A DNA stretch of 64,000 bases from Phycomyces blakesleeanus NRRL 1555(-) (lineage: Eukaryota > Mucoromycota > Mucoromycetes > Mucorales > Phycomycetaceae). The number at the start of each line of letters is the position of its first letter. Position 1 is the first letter of the stretch. Location of the stretch: positions 1 through 64,000 of the forward strand of contig NW_017265142.1 in the NCBI RefSeq assembly GCF_001638985.1. The letters run 5' to 3'. Of this stretch, positions 13,356-24,556 are shown piece after piece. The position numbers were made by a program, and so were the translations under genes. The notes under the pieces were generated by a model. That model was not told where the DNA came from, searched no databases, and saw nothing but the letters and a program-made list of their open reading frames with translations.

Positions 13356-13799
13356 TGTCTACAGAATATAATAAAATGAAAGGTTGTAATGATTAGTTTT
13401 AGATTATATTATTATTATTGCTGTCATTCTACAATTAAATTTATGTAAATTTAATTAAAAATAAATCGTATCAAGTTTACATACTTGAATTGTTAGAACA
13501 AGTGTATTGATTTGAGAGTATAAGTGTAGTAAGTAGCAAGAGAGTAAGAGCAAGGGAAAGTGTATTATATGAAAGGTATGATTATTATATATATTCAAAA
13601 TATATTTGATATACAAATCTGTATTAATACTTCTTGTAATGACTAGGATGTAAATCGGTCTTCATATTGCTTTGGGACTTGATGAAATCATTTTAGTCTT
13701 TTGTTTTAAACAAACTTTTTTCTTTTTTTTTAAGATTTTTTTTACTTTTCTTATTCGTTTTTTGTTACTTCCCTCTTTTCTCTCTCTTTTCAATTCTTG

Positions 13800-14640
13800 T
13801 TATATTTGCAAATTTTTTTGGTAAGATTGTTTTTGGTTCAAAATACTTCTTTACAAAGAACAAAAGAATTAATTTTTTTGTCTGTCATAGGTATTCTCTC
13901 TGTTTCTCTCTCTTCACTCTTTACACTCGCAAGGTTTTATGGTAAGGCACTTTCTTTGTTTTAAAAGAAATATATACTTCTTTATGTATAACTAAAAAAT
14001 AACAATATATTTTAATGTCATAGAAACTCACTCTTCATCTCATTCTGATGCGCCATCTTCACAACAGTCATCCGGATTAGCCAGGGTTAGTAAATATACT
14101 TTATGCCATCATTTCATATAATCATTCTGACTTTTTTCTTTCTTTAATATAGGCGACATTGCCAAAAATACTCTCTACAATCAAACATGGATATTGACAC
14201 AGTAATATTCTATTTTATTTTAATCTATTTCTTTTTAATATTTATCTAACTGAATATAATTTCTATTATAGATGAACATCCCTCTTACAAACGTGCCATT
14301 CCTCAAGAACTTCCATCCCATGCTACCGTCATTGTCATGGTAAGCCTTTTATTTTCTTCTATACATACAATAATATTATTTATACTGTATATTGATGTAT
14401 ATTCTCTACTAGAGACAATATTACTACTTTACAGATAATATCTTGGTCTGCAAAGAAATTCTTTGCCTTTGATATGTAAATCAATTATTCTATCACGCAA
14501 TTCACAAAAATTAATTCTTTCCTATTGTTTTATAGTCAAAGAAATCATAATCCCGTGCTTTACTGTAAATGTTTTATTTCTTTGTCCATTTGTACTGGGT
14601 ACTTCCAATGTAAGTATTAATTAGTGCATAAAATTTGCAG
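13800..14640 (+). other. Leader-like series of short exons (third unit of element copy 2)
   Basis: Starts about 450 bp upstream of the accessory gene and runs away from it. Consensus splice sites mark short exons at about 13891-13941, 14024-14085, 14153-14201, 14272-14339 and further ones to about 14600. The same exon series, with matching sequence and order, lies on the opposite strand at 16490-17160 in copy 3, so it is conserved. Some exons read as similar peptides in both copies (for example LPKILSTIKH against LPKILSAIKH, and PLTNVPFLKNFHPML against PLSNMPCIKNYYPML), but no single frame joins them all here. It could be a third spliced gene of the element, a leader, or a non-coding RNA. Confidence 0.5.
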
Positions 14641-15314
14641 TATAAAACACGCACGCACTCCCATCACTAATGTTTTATCTATTCTCAAAGAGTACTACTC
14701 TTACCCCTAAAAAAAGGTAATGAGCACCTCATTTTCTTCAGGTATTTGTTTTTTGTAGAAAATTTTTCATCCCAAATATAACAAGCTTGCCGAGCAAGAA
14801 GTAGCTGAGGATATAGAGTAGCTTTATTAGATTTGAAACCTAGAAACATTCTATTCTTTCCAATAAAAATAAAAGCGTAAACCATTACCAACCTAATAAG
14901 AACGGGAAACCAAATAAATAAAGAACATATTACTGGTCCATAATTTTAAAGACGTGTTTTTTTGCTGTTGATGATTGGAAGTTTTAAAGAACTGTCAGTA
15001 TAGGTGGTCAGTAAAGGTGGTCAGTAAAGGTGGTCAGTAAAGATGAGGTGTAGTACAGATAAACTATTGGAGCAATATACATGATGTAATCTGTCTTTGA
15101 CCTTTCCTGTTCTGTGTCAAGAATACCAAGATAAATCCGTAGTTTTAAATATTTTTATTTATTTATTAAGCATAACGAGTATATCAAAAGTGCTACCAAA
15201 CCTTACTTGCGGAACCCCCCATCTACATATACTGTAGTGTTTGTAAGTCTCGCACATACAGTGCTAGATGACCTTAAAACCTAGTAGAAAAAATATCAAC
15301 TATGATATATCACA
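14641..15314. other. Region without a gene; contains a short tandem repeat
   Basis: Probably holds the right end of copy 2, but no terminus was identified. Apart from the 13-bp repeat at 15003 nothing stands out. Confidence 0.35.
15003..15041. repeat. 13-bp tandem repeat GGTGGTCAGTAAA, three units
   Basis: Three perfect head-to-tail copies, preceded by a partial one (GTCAGTA at 14995). Short repeats near an element end are typical of transposase-binding sites in CACTA-type elements, but that role is inference here. Confidence 0.8.
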
Positions 15315-15596
15315 TTATTCCGGTACCATTTGCCCATATATACATGTCAGTATTTTTCTACTTTTTTTCAGTGTATTGTATTGGTCATACAATTTCTCTT
15401 CACTCAAATAATCGCGCAACAATTGCTATAATATAAATGTATATTAAATTCTAGCTACATAAAAACATTTTATGATTACTTACATTCAATGTTGGTTGAT
15501 GTCCAGGCGACATGTCTTGCTCAACTGCATTACTAGCAGTAGCTTTGGCTTTCTCAGAAGTTGTGTTCTTTAAAACAGTGTTTAAGACACCATTCA
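15315..15596 (-). CDS. Unidentified small spliced gene, 3' two exons
   Basis: Two open exons, 15596-15484 and 15425-15315, are joined by a 58-bp intron with GTAAGT donor and TATAG acceptor; a TTTCCAG acceptor precedes the first. They encode about 75 residues including TTSEKAKATASNAVEQDMSP and QLLRDYLSEEKLYDQYNTLK, ending VPE and TAA. The reading frame continues cleanly across the intron (phase 0), which argues for a real coding sequence. Upstream exons and the start codon were not found. It lies at the centre of the inverted pair formed by copies 2 and 3, pointing toward copy 2. I do not recognise the family; it may be a host gene fragment or part of an element. Confidence 0.4.
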
Positions 15597-16489
15597 CTGG
15601 AAAAATGGGTTTACATACACATGTGTAGGAATGGGTATACTAATGTGTTTAGTTTAAAAATATGCATGGATTTGGGTAATCTGTAAACTATGGGCCGAGT
15701 ACCTTAGACACTAGGTTTGTGACGAGCTGAACACTAGTGTGGTGTCAAAGCAAGGTGCCACAGATATGACCAATTCGTATTCTTCATATGGTAATTACGT
15801 ATGTACACTATAAGCGTTTGTGTAAAACTTTTAGTTTTATTAAAATACTTTAAAGTGCGAGCTGATCCTGGATCTGATGGGGTTCCCCTTACTATAGTTA
15901 CACATATCTTTAACACTAGAGTATAGGTATCTATACACTACTTTTTGTTCAAATATATCCAATTATGAAAGTCTCTTTATTGCTCTCAACCTGTAACATA
16001 CTCTTGTAAATTTGATATCCCATAATTATTGGGTTGTTTTGGTTTTATTTAAAGTTTATTGAAAAAGAATAATAGAATAATTCTAGATTGATGGTCTTGT
16101 GATAGTTTTATATATGTTGGCTACTTCTTCCGCGGGCTCCTTGATACTGTTTTATTTTGAGGATTGCTGCATAGAAAAAAGCACTAAAAAATGAAAATAA
16201 TGGGCTTTTTTGCTAGGATGCAACAGACTTTAAAAAAATATGGGCAATATATTAATTATATAGTTTCGATAGTATACTTTTCAGTAATTTTTGCAAATCA
16301 ATATATACTTAATATATACTTACATTGAAAATACTAGAAACAAATGGGTTGAACAAAAAGACACTGAAAATGTTAAACATGGCGTTTGTTCCGATTTTCT
16401 TTGACTATAAAAAGGATCAGAGGAAATTAATTCAGATAAATTAGGCAATAGAATAATTAATTTACATACCCAAAGCAAAACAATTTATA
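15597..16489. other. Intergenic AT-rich stretch
   Basis: No gene seen. The stretch 15695-15740 has several short ACACTAG and CTAGGT motifs in both orientations but no clear terminal repeat. It presumably includes the right end of copy 3. Confidence 0.35.
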
Positions 16490-17160
16490 TGTAAACATTG
16501 ATAGTACTTGTCAAGAGGTGATATAGTCTCTAGTAGAATATTGTATTACATTAATATACAGTATAAATAATATTTTAGTACATATAAAAAAAATAAAAGA
16601 AAAAGAAGACTTACCATATTAATGACGATAACATGGGATAGTAGTTCTTGATGCATGGCATGTTTGAGAGAGGGTTATTCATCTATAATAAAAGTCATAT
16701 TTTTTAGATAAATATAAAAAGTAAATAAAAATAAAGTAAAGTAAAATAAAATAAAATATTGCCATTTTCATGGCTGTGTTTAATTGCAGAGAGTATTTTT
16801 GGCAATATGGCCTATAAGAAAGAAAAAAAATTAGAATAATTTTATAGGATGATAGCATAAAGTATATTTACTAACCTTGACTAATCCGGATGGCCATTGT
16901 GAAGAGGATGCATCAGAAGAAGTTAAAACGCGAGTGTCTATGACAACATAAACAATTATTATTTTTTAGTTGTATGTATATATATAGTACTTTAAAGAGA
17001 TCGCCTTACCAAAGAAAAACAGAGGGATATAAAAGTGTAAGAGAGGCAGAGTAAGTGTGTGCTTGCCTATTGCAGTGAAATAAATTAATTATTTTATTGT
17101 TTGTAAGAAAGTATTTTATTTTGCCAAGAAAATATGTCTTACCAGAAAAACGCGTGAATA
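16490..17160 (-). other. Leader-like series of short exons (third unit of element copy 3)
   Basis: Mirror image of the unit at 13800-14640. Exons read on the minus strand include 16937-16876 (SSDASSSQWPSGLVK), the next containing LPKILSAIKHSH, and one starting ATGAATAACCC near 16680. Splice sites are conserved in place, except that one donor that is GT in copy 2 appears as GC here (AAAATG|GCAATATT). Pyrimidine-rich short first exons precede them in both copies. Conservation of exon layout between two decayed copies suggests the transcript mattered to the element; coding status is unresolved. Confidence 0.5.
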
Positions 17161-17520
17161 TAATAAAAGCTGGGAAGAGAGAGAGAAAAAATGAATTCAA
17201 AAAAAATGAAACAAAAAAGAAAAAAAAACCAATTGAGCCCAAAAAGATAATATAATGACGGATTGTCATCCCAAAGTTACAAGAGGATATTTTTGATATA
17301 TTTACAGTTCCATTTAGTATACTTATATAAAGAAGTTGTTTGGAATATCATAACACTTCTTGCTTACAGACACACTCTCTCTCTCTTCCACTTCTTCACT
17401 TGCTCACATACATACTTGCTTGTATGTAAGAAATAAATTATTAATTCGAAATCAAACATTGTGAATTAAAAGTTAAAAATTAAATAACTGAAAAATATAC
17501 TTTATTTAATATTATAGATC

Positions 17521-18644
17521 ATGACTAGAATATGCCAAATTGCTTTTAATTCATCTGATGAATACAAAAGTCTTTTAGCCAAGATAAAAGAAATGGAGAA
17601 ATCCATGGTCGATGTACGTGATGAACTCACCATGATGCATAAAGCCATTTGTGCTGGCTTTGGACAAGGAAATGGATCCCAGACATCTGCTTCTGTTTCT
17701 CTTGATAATCTTTCTGTTGCTGCCAGTTCCATTGTCAGAATTCCTGCTAGTATCGCTTCTGAAATCAGTTGTGAAAACAAGGACAAAGTCTTTGTAAGTA
17801 TTACTATATCCAATATTCTAACCATTAACCATTTTTGTTAAATAGAAGTTGATTCGAGGGTACATGCGGAAGGACAAATTTACTTTCAATTATCCTGCCC
17901 TTGTCAGTGCCAACGAGGCAAAGCCAAGGTGGGAAACAGATGTCTTCTTTAATAGAAGCCCTAACAAAGAGATTGTTGCCAATCTTCTTGGTTATCTGCT
18001 CCCAAAGTTTGTTGGGCAGGGTATAAAAACAAGCGAATTCCGTACTATGGTGCACACAAACTTCCGGAACACAGCTTGTAAGGACAGAGAAGATCCTATG
18101 GTGCGAGCTGCCACTAATGCTCGTGGAAGACGAGCTGCAAGAGAAACTGAAGTGAGCGTTGTTTTATATTTCATCCCAAATTTAACCATAGAATTAATAT
18201 TAATATATATATAAAATTACAGCACTTCAACTGCCGCGTAATGGCATATGTGTTAAACAAGGATGTCATTGATGCTTTAATGAAGAGAAACTGTTCTAGA
18301 CTGATGATCAGATCAACAATGTCTGAAGGCGAGTCAGAGGATGAGTTTCCTGGGAGACCTTGCAAGCGCATTGTAAAGGTTACCCGTCCTTTTTGAAGAA
18401 GTGATGAGATAAAGAATTTTGCAAGAAATAATTTTCTATATTTGAATAATATTTAACATATTATATATAAATATGTTTTTAGTTTAACAACCTCATCTTT
18501 AACATTGATGAGATTGTGAAAGAAAACTTGGGTAACAACATTTGCCAGTTGTTAGACAGAAATCTCGCCAGTCTGTCTGAGAAACCAGTTCCCAATGACA
18601 TCGCGTTATGTTTCCCTCCGTGGACCCTTAGAGATGGGCCATAA
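17521..18644 (+). pseudogene. Accessory gene of element copy 3, four exons
   Basis: Exons 17521-17793, 17846-18151, 18223-18408 and 18483-18644, phase-0 introns. The start MTRICQIAFNSSDEYKSLLA leads into a coiled coil (KIKEMEKSMVDVRDELTMMH), followed by KPRWETDVFFNRSPNKEIVA, the NCRVMAYVLNKDVIDALM block, an acidic MSEGESEDE segment and the C terminus PPWTLRDGP. The third exon has a TGA where copy 2 has W, and its donor has mutated from GT to AT, so the gene is decayed though lightly. It converges on the copy 3 transposase with 185 bp between stops. Same family as 12172-13355; no named domain recognised. Confidence 0.7.
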
Positions 18645-18829
18645 TAAAAATAATAAAAATCATTATTTATCTCATCTTATTTATTCTCATCTTCACAAAC
18701 TCAATGCTGACGATTTATATAAAGATAGTAATTATTTTTCTCTGCCCTTTTTTGTTATCATCATTTACTTTACTTTTTCTTTTTTAAAAAAGAAAGAAAA
18801 GAAAGAAAGAATATTTATTATTGTTTTTT

Positions 18830-21800
18830 TTAAGCATAAAGCTTTTTTAGTAAGGTAATTACCAGTTTTTTTTGGACAAGTCCTGTTGTATGATTAGCAA
18901 TTGCTACTTCTAAAGAGATTCTATGTACAGGCAAAATTGAATGATAGTTTGATGGCAAAGGTGTTGAACCACAAATATCAACTCCATCTTTCTCTTGTGA
19001 TTTATCTCCAAGTAATAGAAGCCAGTTGACAAACGCAAATACATGTTGATCATGATGAGTGGAATTGGCTTCATAGTAGGGCAACATTGGAGGAGGAGTA
19101 AATGAATGAATAGAGATATACTTGATTTGACAAGTGAAGGTTGTTTCTGTACTTCCATCACTGCCAAGAAACAATGATTGAACATATGATCCATGGCCAG
19201 TGGTGTCATTATTGCCATAGTACACTTGGCCAAGAATATTGATTGATTTTGACTTTATAATCTGATTGTCAACAAAGAATGGAGAGGCAGCAGCATTTTG
19301 ATAATGGACGAGATCAGGAGTGAGGTACGCGAGTTTATAGTATTCCAACAAATGGGGATAATCAATATCACCCATTGAAGAAGGTTTACTAACTGAAAGT
19401 GGGAAGGATGTAGGTGGGAGAGGTTCGTTGCCTAAGATAGGAATTCTGATAGTTTCAGAAGAATCCACAAATGCTTGCAAAATGAATGGTGGCTGAACAA
19501 TTGTGGAGGAGGCAGATGGCAAGGTAAGGACAGGTGTGGATGAACAGACAAGTTTGGAAAGGACAGGAAGAAAGGGAGCTTGAGTGGGACTTGTGAGAGC
19601 AGAATTAACAGAATTACTTTTGTATATATCTTCAACAAAGCATCTCATAAATGTGGCTTCAAAACTGTCCTTGCCATTTGTGCTGATTTTCTTGAGTAGG
19701 CCATTTTATCTCTCAAATGCAAAGAGCCAATAACTAAAACACTGGTCCAAAATCGAGAATAGTTTCTTGAATATGAAGGTGTAAGTGCATATTACAGGTA
19801 AGGATTGTGGTGGTGTAAATTTCGTTGCATTTTTCACAAATTTTTTCGAGATGTCTATGGGCAGTATTAATATCATCAAATGTAATGCTGGGCTTTACAA
19901 GGTGACGGCATGCATGGACAAAATCAATCCAGTTATTGAAATGCAAGGATGAGAGCACGGACTTCAACACCACAGGTGAATATACCAATACTCACGACTT
20001 CCACTCGTCTGCTTTCATAAATGCAAATTTTTTGCTAATTTTGCTTTTCAATGCAGTATATCCCCTTGGTACAATCATCTTATTAGCTATCTTTTGCATG
20101 GCGGTGAAATCTCTGTCTCCAAGAACAACACGTTCAATCTACTGATCCATCATTCTTTTTGCTGTCCCCAAGAACAGGTTGTGCATGGGATCAATGATCG
20201 TTCCACGTACTAGATCAAAGTATCCAAGGTGGTGCAACTGCGACCATTGAACACCATTGTCGATTTTCAGATGCTGCCTTTCTGAGATGGTAACTGTGTT
20301 CTTCCACTCCTCAGCATGCAGCCTATTCTCCTCACAGTTATGACGACACCACTCAGACTCTTTAAATCCACGAAAATCAACTTTGTTTGTGCTGTCAAGG
20401 CAAGTGAAATGACGGTTGCACTTAAAGCATGCGCAAGTGTTATTATGTGCAGTAAATCCACTGGTCTTTCTGGCAGCTGGGATGTTGCAGGCAACCATCA
20501 TCAATGCAGCACAAATCACTTCGCCAGCAGGAGACTCGAATGTTGGGATTCTTACCCCACAATACAGCTGTATCAACTCATCTACCATTGGCTCAAGATA
20601 GTTATTTATCTCATCAGTTTTAGGCTCCTTGGGGCCAGGCATAAGTCCTACCAGGATTACGTTCTTGGCTTTAAACTGGTCACTGCGAGGCAAGTTGTTA
20701 ATGGCCAAGTAGATTGCACCACAGGAGTATATAACTTTATCGAACAGCTGGAATCAGTTAATATTGAGTATCAGCATCAGCGAACGAGACTGCTCAACAA
20801 ATGAAGCACTATTACTATCTTTGAGTTCTTTCCAAACTGCACCGTCATACACATCGGACATTGTGTCTACTAATTTTGGCTCTATATTCCATTGACATAT
20901 CTTTTCTTCGAAGCCTGAACGATTAATAAGAATTTTGAACGCATTTTTGATGGACTAGTAATGGAAACTACGCTTGGGAACCAAAGCACCAGACGAAGAT
21001 TTCTTTGTCAATTCACAGTTACAAGCTGCACAAGCACCTGTCTTTGCAAAGATGTAGTGAGGAGGAACAGATTGACTTTCTTTGTAAATTGCATGGCAAT
21101 TCTTGCAGGTCACAAATCGTCTTATGCCCTTGGAGAGCTCACAGAATCCTGTCATATGCTGAAGACCAGGCAGACTCATGGGAAGCTGGAAGTCCTGCTT
21201 GTAAATCTTCAAGAGCTTGTTGATGAACTCAATCAAGACAACTGTGCCCTTGTTGACCACGTAGCAGGATGCAAATAGCACAGTGAATGTTGCAATGAAT
21301 TTGTGTACAGGATTCTCAGGCATACTGCTGTTTGAAAACATGTCTAGTTAAAAATATAAAAAATATTAATTTTTTTGACTTTTTTTTAGATTTTTTTTAA
21401 CTTTCATAGGAACATTCAGTGTCGACTTCTTCAACATCAATATCAACAGTATCTTTGGCATTCTCATTGCTCTCATACTCAAAGTCCATGTCATTGAAAT
21501 CGACATCGATGTCATAGTCAACTGACATAGGGGAGATATCCAAAATGGGTAAGTCAGACTGACACGCAAGAACTTCTACGGATTCAGATTCTTGGACTAA
21601 AATAGCTACAAATATAGAATATAATAAGAAAGTTGTTTTTTTTTGATACCCAAATAAAAATGTCTTACACTCTGCATCAATGTTCATTACATGTCTCTGC
21701 ACATCTGTGTTTAATATAAAAGCTATTAGTATATAAAAATGCAAATTTTATATAATAAATGACATACCAAGTTCACTTCTGATAGCATCTTTTAAAGATG

Positions 21801-21915
21801 CTTTCTTGCCATGACGCTGGGCAGTTCTCTTTGATACTAAGGTGTATCCATTATAATTTTTAATGCACTTGGTACAATAGCACTCTTCAAAGTTTTGTTC
21901 GATAGTAGAAGACAT
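18830..21915 (-). pseudogene. tnp2/Plavaka-like transposase, copy 3
   Basis: Exons 21915-21768, 21704-21669, 21605-21402 and 21343-18830, phase-1 introns; the first exon is 148 nt as in copy 4. The N terminus has CYCTKC and VSKRTAQRHGKKA. The long exon has the Cys cluster CKNCHAIY, MPGPKEP, DPMHNLFLGTAK, MHLHLHIQE and FAFERxNGLLKK. Breaks: TAG at 20955 (Q in copy 2), TGA at 20754 (W in copy 2), TAG at 20139 (W in copy 2), a one-base insertion at about 19735, and TAA at 19706. It ends ITLLKKLYA like copy 2. With copy 2 it forms an inverted pair facing a common centre near 15.5 kb, each preceded by its own accessory gene and leader unit. Confidence 0.85.
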
Positions 21916-22111
21916 GACGTTTGTTTTTTTTAATAATGAAATAAAAGGGAAACAGGTGTTACATTTATCTATTCATGAAGACTTTATAGTAATAAATAAA
22001 ATAACTTTTGTTGCTTGTTATATCCGAGCCAATAGAATGTAGTAAAGGCAGGTTTTTTTATTTGAACACAAAAAGCAGCACTGAGATGAAATATACTCTA
22101 CATATACACTA

Positions 22112-22472
22112 TCACTGAATTATTTTGGCACTAGTGTATTCAGGGATGTTTTTCCAGTGATTCATAGTATCAAGTTTATTGTACACATCATGAATGTTAC
22201 AAGTTCTACCCAACAAATCACCTTTAAGATTCAACCAAGCTCTTTTTGGTGCTAGTAGTCTTTGATTGCTCACTGTTTCCTGTGAGTGTTACAACATTAT
22301 TGTTCTTATATCATTGGTATTTCTTGGTGGGCTTTTTTTTTGATTTTTATAAAAAACAAAAATAAAATTAATATAAGAAAATTAAAGACTGCCTGGTTTT
22401 AATTTACCTTCCCACAGAAGGTTCTTCACCAAAAGCACTGTTAACTGAATTGTTATTGAGATTTTTTGACAT
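22112..22472 (-). CDS. Unidentified small two-exon gene (73 aa)
   Basis: Exon 1 (22472-22408) starts ATG and encodes MSKNLNNNSVNSAFGEEPSV; exon 2 (22268-22112) encodes QRLLAPKRAWLNLKGDLLG, then CNIHDVYNKLDTMNHWKNIP, and ends at TGA. The 139-bp intron has a GTAAAT donor and a GTGAG acceptor and preserves the frame (65 + 157 nt = 74 codons). It lies upstream of the copy 3 transposase on the same strand, inside what should be the left arm of that element, which is about 1.5 kb longer than in copies 1 and 4. Function unknown; an element cargo gene or a captured host exon pair are both possible. The acceptor choice is not certain. Confidence 0.4.
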
Positions 22473-24250
22473 TGTGAATAATAAGAATAGCTTGTTTTTT
22501 TTAAATTCAAAGGGTCTATTTATATCATGTTTAATTTGGGCTTTATGTTTTATTTTTTCTCAGAGAACATCATGATCTATTATGTAACAAGAACAGCTTT
22601 GAACGTTTTCACTCTTGTTGTGAGTATTTTATGTATTTCTTTAATTTAATTTTCAATTCATGTTTTATTCTCATATTATGTATTAGTACTTGAATATTAT
22701 GATTTTATACTATACTCCGGTTTTCATATGTATTAGCTTCGGGCATAGTGCAACTGCATTTTCTTTCACTTCTAAGTAACAGACAAAAGTTATTTTTTGA
22801 TTTATTTATTTTAAAAAAAACCCCCAAATTCGTATTTAATAGAATAACCACGCCCCCTCTTTTTTATTTTCTCTTTCTTTAATCTGCTCTTCTCATTTTG
22901 TCTCTTTTTACATGTCTTAGTAAGCTTACTCTTAAGATCTAAACTTTTATTAATATTTTTGGCTTTTAGAGTCATCTTAATATATATTAGATAAACAATA
23001 CACTCAACAAGCATTCAAAACAGTACAAGTAATAAACAATCTCCTAACTAAAATAAAACACCTTGCTGACTAAATATTTTTTTATTTTTAAAATGATAGA
23101 ACTTCTATTCATTTTGTAATAAAAGATGTTTTGCTCTTGACACTATATATTTTCTGGTATTTTCAGTCTATAAAAAGGTAATATATATATATAACTCAAC
23201 TTAAATTGTGTAACTTATTAATTCTTTTTCTCAGATAAATATGACACGCCTTTTTTTCAAGTCATACTGATTTGCCCCCTTTTGCAAATGCGTGTCTATA
23301 ATATATAAGTAATTCAAGTGTCATTACAATCAAAGCGTACATATTAATAAAGTTGTTTATTTTATTTCTTGCTTTTTATTTAAAAGAAAATATCAATCAA
23401 ATGGATTTTTATTCTATTGTGAGGTTTGTTATGAGCCCCCTAAATGATCTAATAAGTATGTTATTTTATTTTATTTCATAAAGAAATCTATATTAATACT
23501 TCTGTATCTTTTTTTGCTCTAAACTAATGTAGTTCCAAACAAATGTATTCTCCAAGAAAATACCAAGGATTTTATTTTCAGTTAAAGAAGTGTAAAACCA
23601 AAAAAACGTGCTGAATATATGAAATCGATAAGATAGGAAAGTATAGTATAAGTCGGGTCATCCAATATATTCAAGCCATTCAGAAAGTTAAAGTATAACA
23701 TGTATACAAGTTGTACTATTTGGATACACACTTTTAAGAAATATTAGTGATCCATATTAAATAGCTAAATATATTTTCCAAACATTCAAAGATTAATAAA
23801 AACCGTTTTTTCCATGAGATTCTATTTCTAATGTGTCATCTTTTGATGATGTCAACAAGATTTATTTAAGTTTTTTTTTACAATTATTCATTTGAATTCT
23901 GGTTGCTGTCAGATTTCAGACTAATTCTAGATCAATTTTAGTGAGGTCTATCTAATAATATCATGTAATTAAAGCAAATAGAAATTTTTAAGAGGTAAAA
24001 AGTTCAAAGCCAATTCCATAATAAGTAGGGTTTAGATACGGTTTGAAGTTATAGATAAATATATAACCAGAATTACAGATAATTATAACATTTCAAGAAA
24101 AGAGAGAATTATAACTCTTAATTGATCTATTAATTTTAGTATCTATAATCTCATTATTTGATTAACTAAATGAACCAATTTTTGTAACAAATATCAAACT
24201 ATAATTGAACATAAACTATAAATTTTTGGAGAATTTAAACAAAAATTAAA
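22473..24250. other. AT-rich left arm of element copy 3, no gene seen
   Basis: About 1.8 kb with no convincing ORF, tRNA or repeat. It lies inside the presumed left terminus at 24278. Confidence 0.4.
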
Positions 24251-24278
24251 CTACTTAAATCAGTTGTCTTTTGCAGTG
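24251..24278 (-). repeat. Probable terminal repeat of element copy 3
   Basis: Read on the minus strand this is CACTGCAAAAGACAACTGAT, very like the copy 4 terminus (CACTGCAAAAGG) and, over about 22 bp, the copy 1 terminus at 3348. It abuts LINE-derived sequence at 24279, so the DNA transposon appears to have inserted into the LINE fragment. Confidence 0.6.
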
Positions 24279-24546
24279 CTAGCTTTGATGACTGAACTTG
24301 CTCTCCACTTTGCAGCTGTGTAAATAGTTGTAACAGTGAAAGGAAGGTGACAGAATTGCAGAACAAAGAACTTTTCAGACAGAGAAAAACAAAAAAGAAA
24401 GAAAAGATGTAAAGAAAGAAAAGAGAAAAGTATAAATTATATCAAAAGAGTATCATATTTAGTTTCATAGGAATAGTCACCATCAGAGCTACATATAATT
24501 TCTATGTGTCAGAAAATAGTTAGCAGTGATATCTAGTAGAAAGGAG
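24279..24546 (-). mobile_element. Antisense fragment of a tRNA-associated LINE, 3' UTR part
   Basis: Bases about 24288-24366 match the reverse complement of 31141-31218, the 3' UTR of the full LINE, with few differences (for example TCTCCACTTTGCAGCTGTGT is shared). The A-rich stretch that follows corresponds to the pyrimidine-rich sequence upstream of that site. The fragment is cut at 24278 by the transposon terminus. It lies on the far side of the tRNA-like target copy at 24547, as expected for an older insertion at the same site. Confidence 0.7.
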
Positions 24547-24556
24547 TCTGCTTAGC
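24547..24556. repeat. Duplicated tRNA-Ile 5' sequence (target-site duplication)
   Basis: GCTTAGCTCA here repeats bases 25980-25989 of the tRNA-Ile gene, directly at the 3' end of the element that lies between the two. With two mismatches, both transitions, the match extends to 14 bp. Confidence 0.6.

Noticed and set aside
18595..18858. 87-aa ORF at the junction of accessory and transposase genes of copy 3
   Set aside because: It overlaps the accessory C terminus out of frame and continues into low-complexity sequence.
4167..21915. Stop-codon reassignment as an explanation for in-frame stops
   Set aside because: All three stop codons occur in frame across the set, while intact genes (copy 4, LINE ORFs) avoid them and end normally; decay is simpler.
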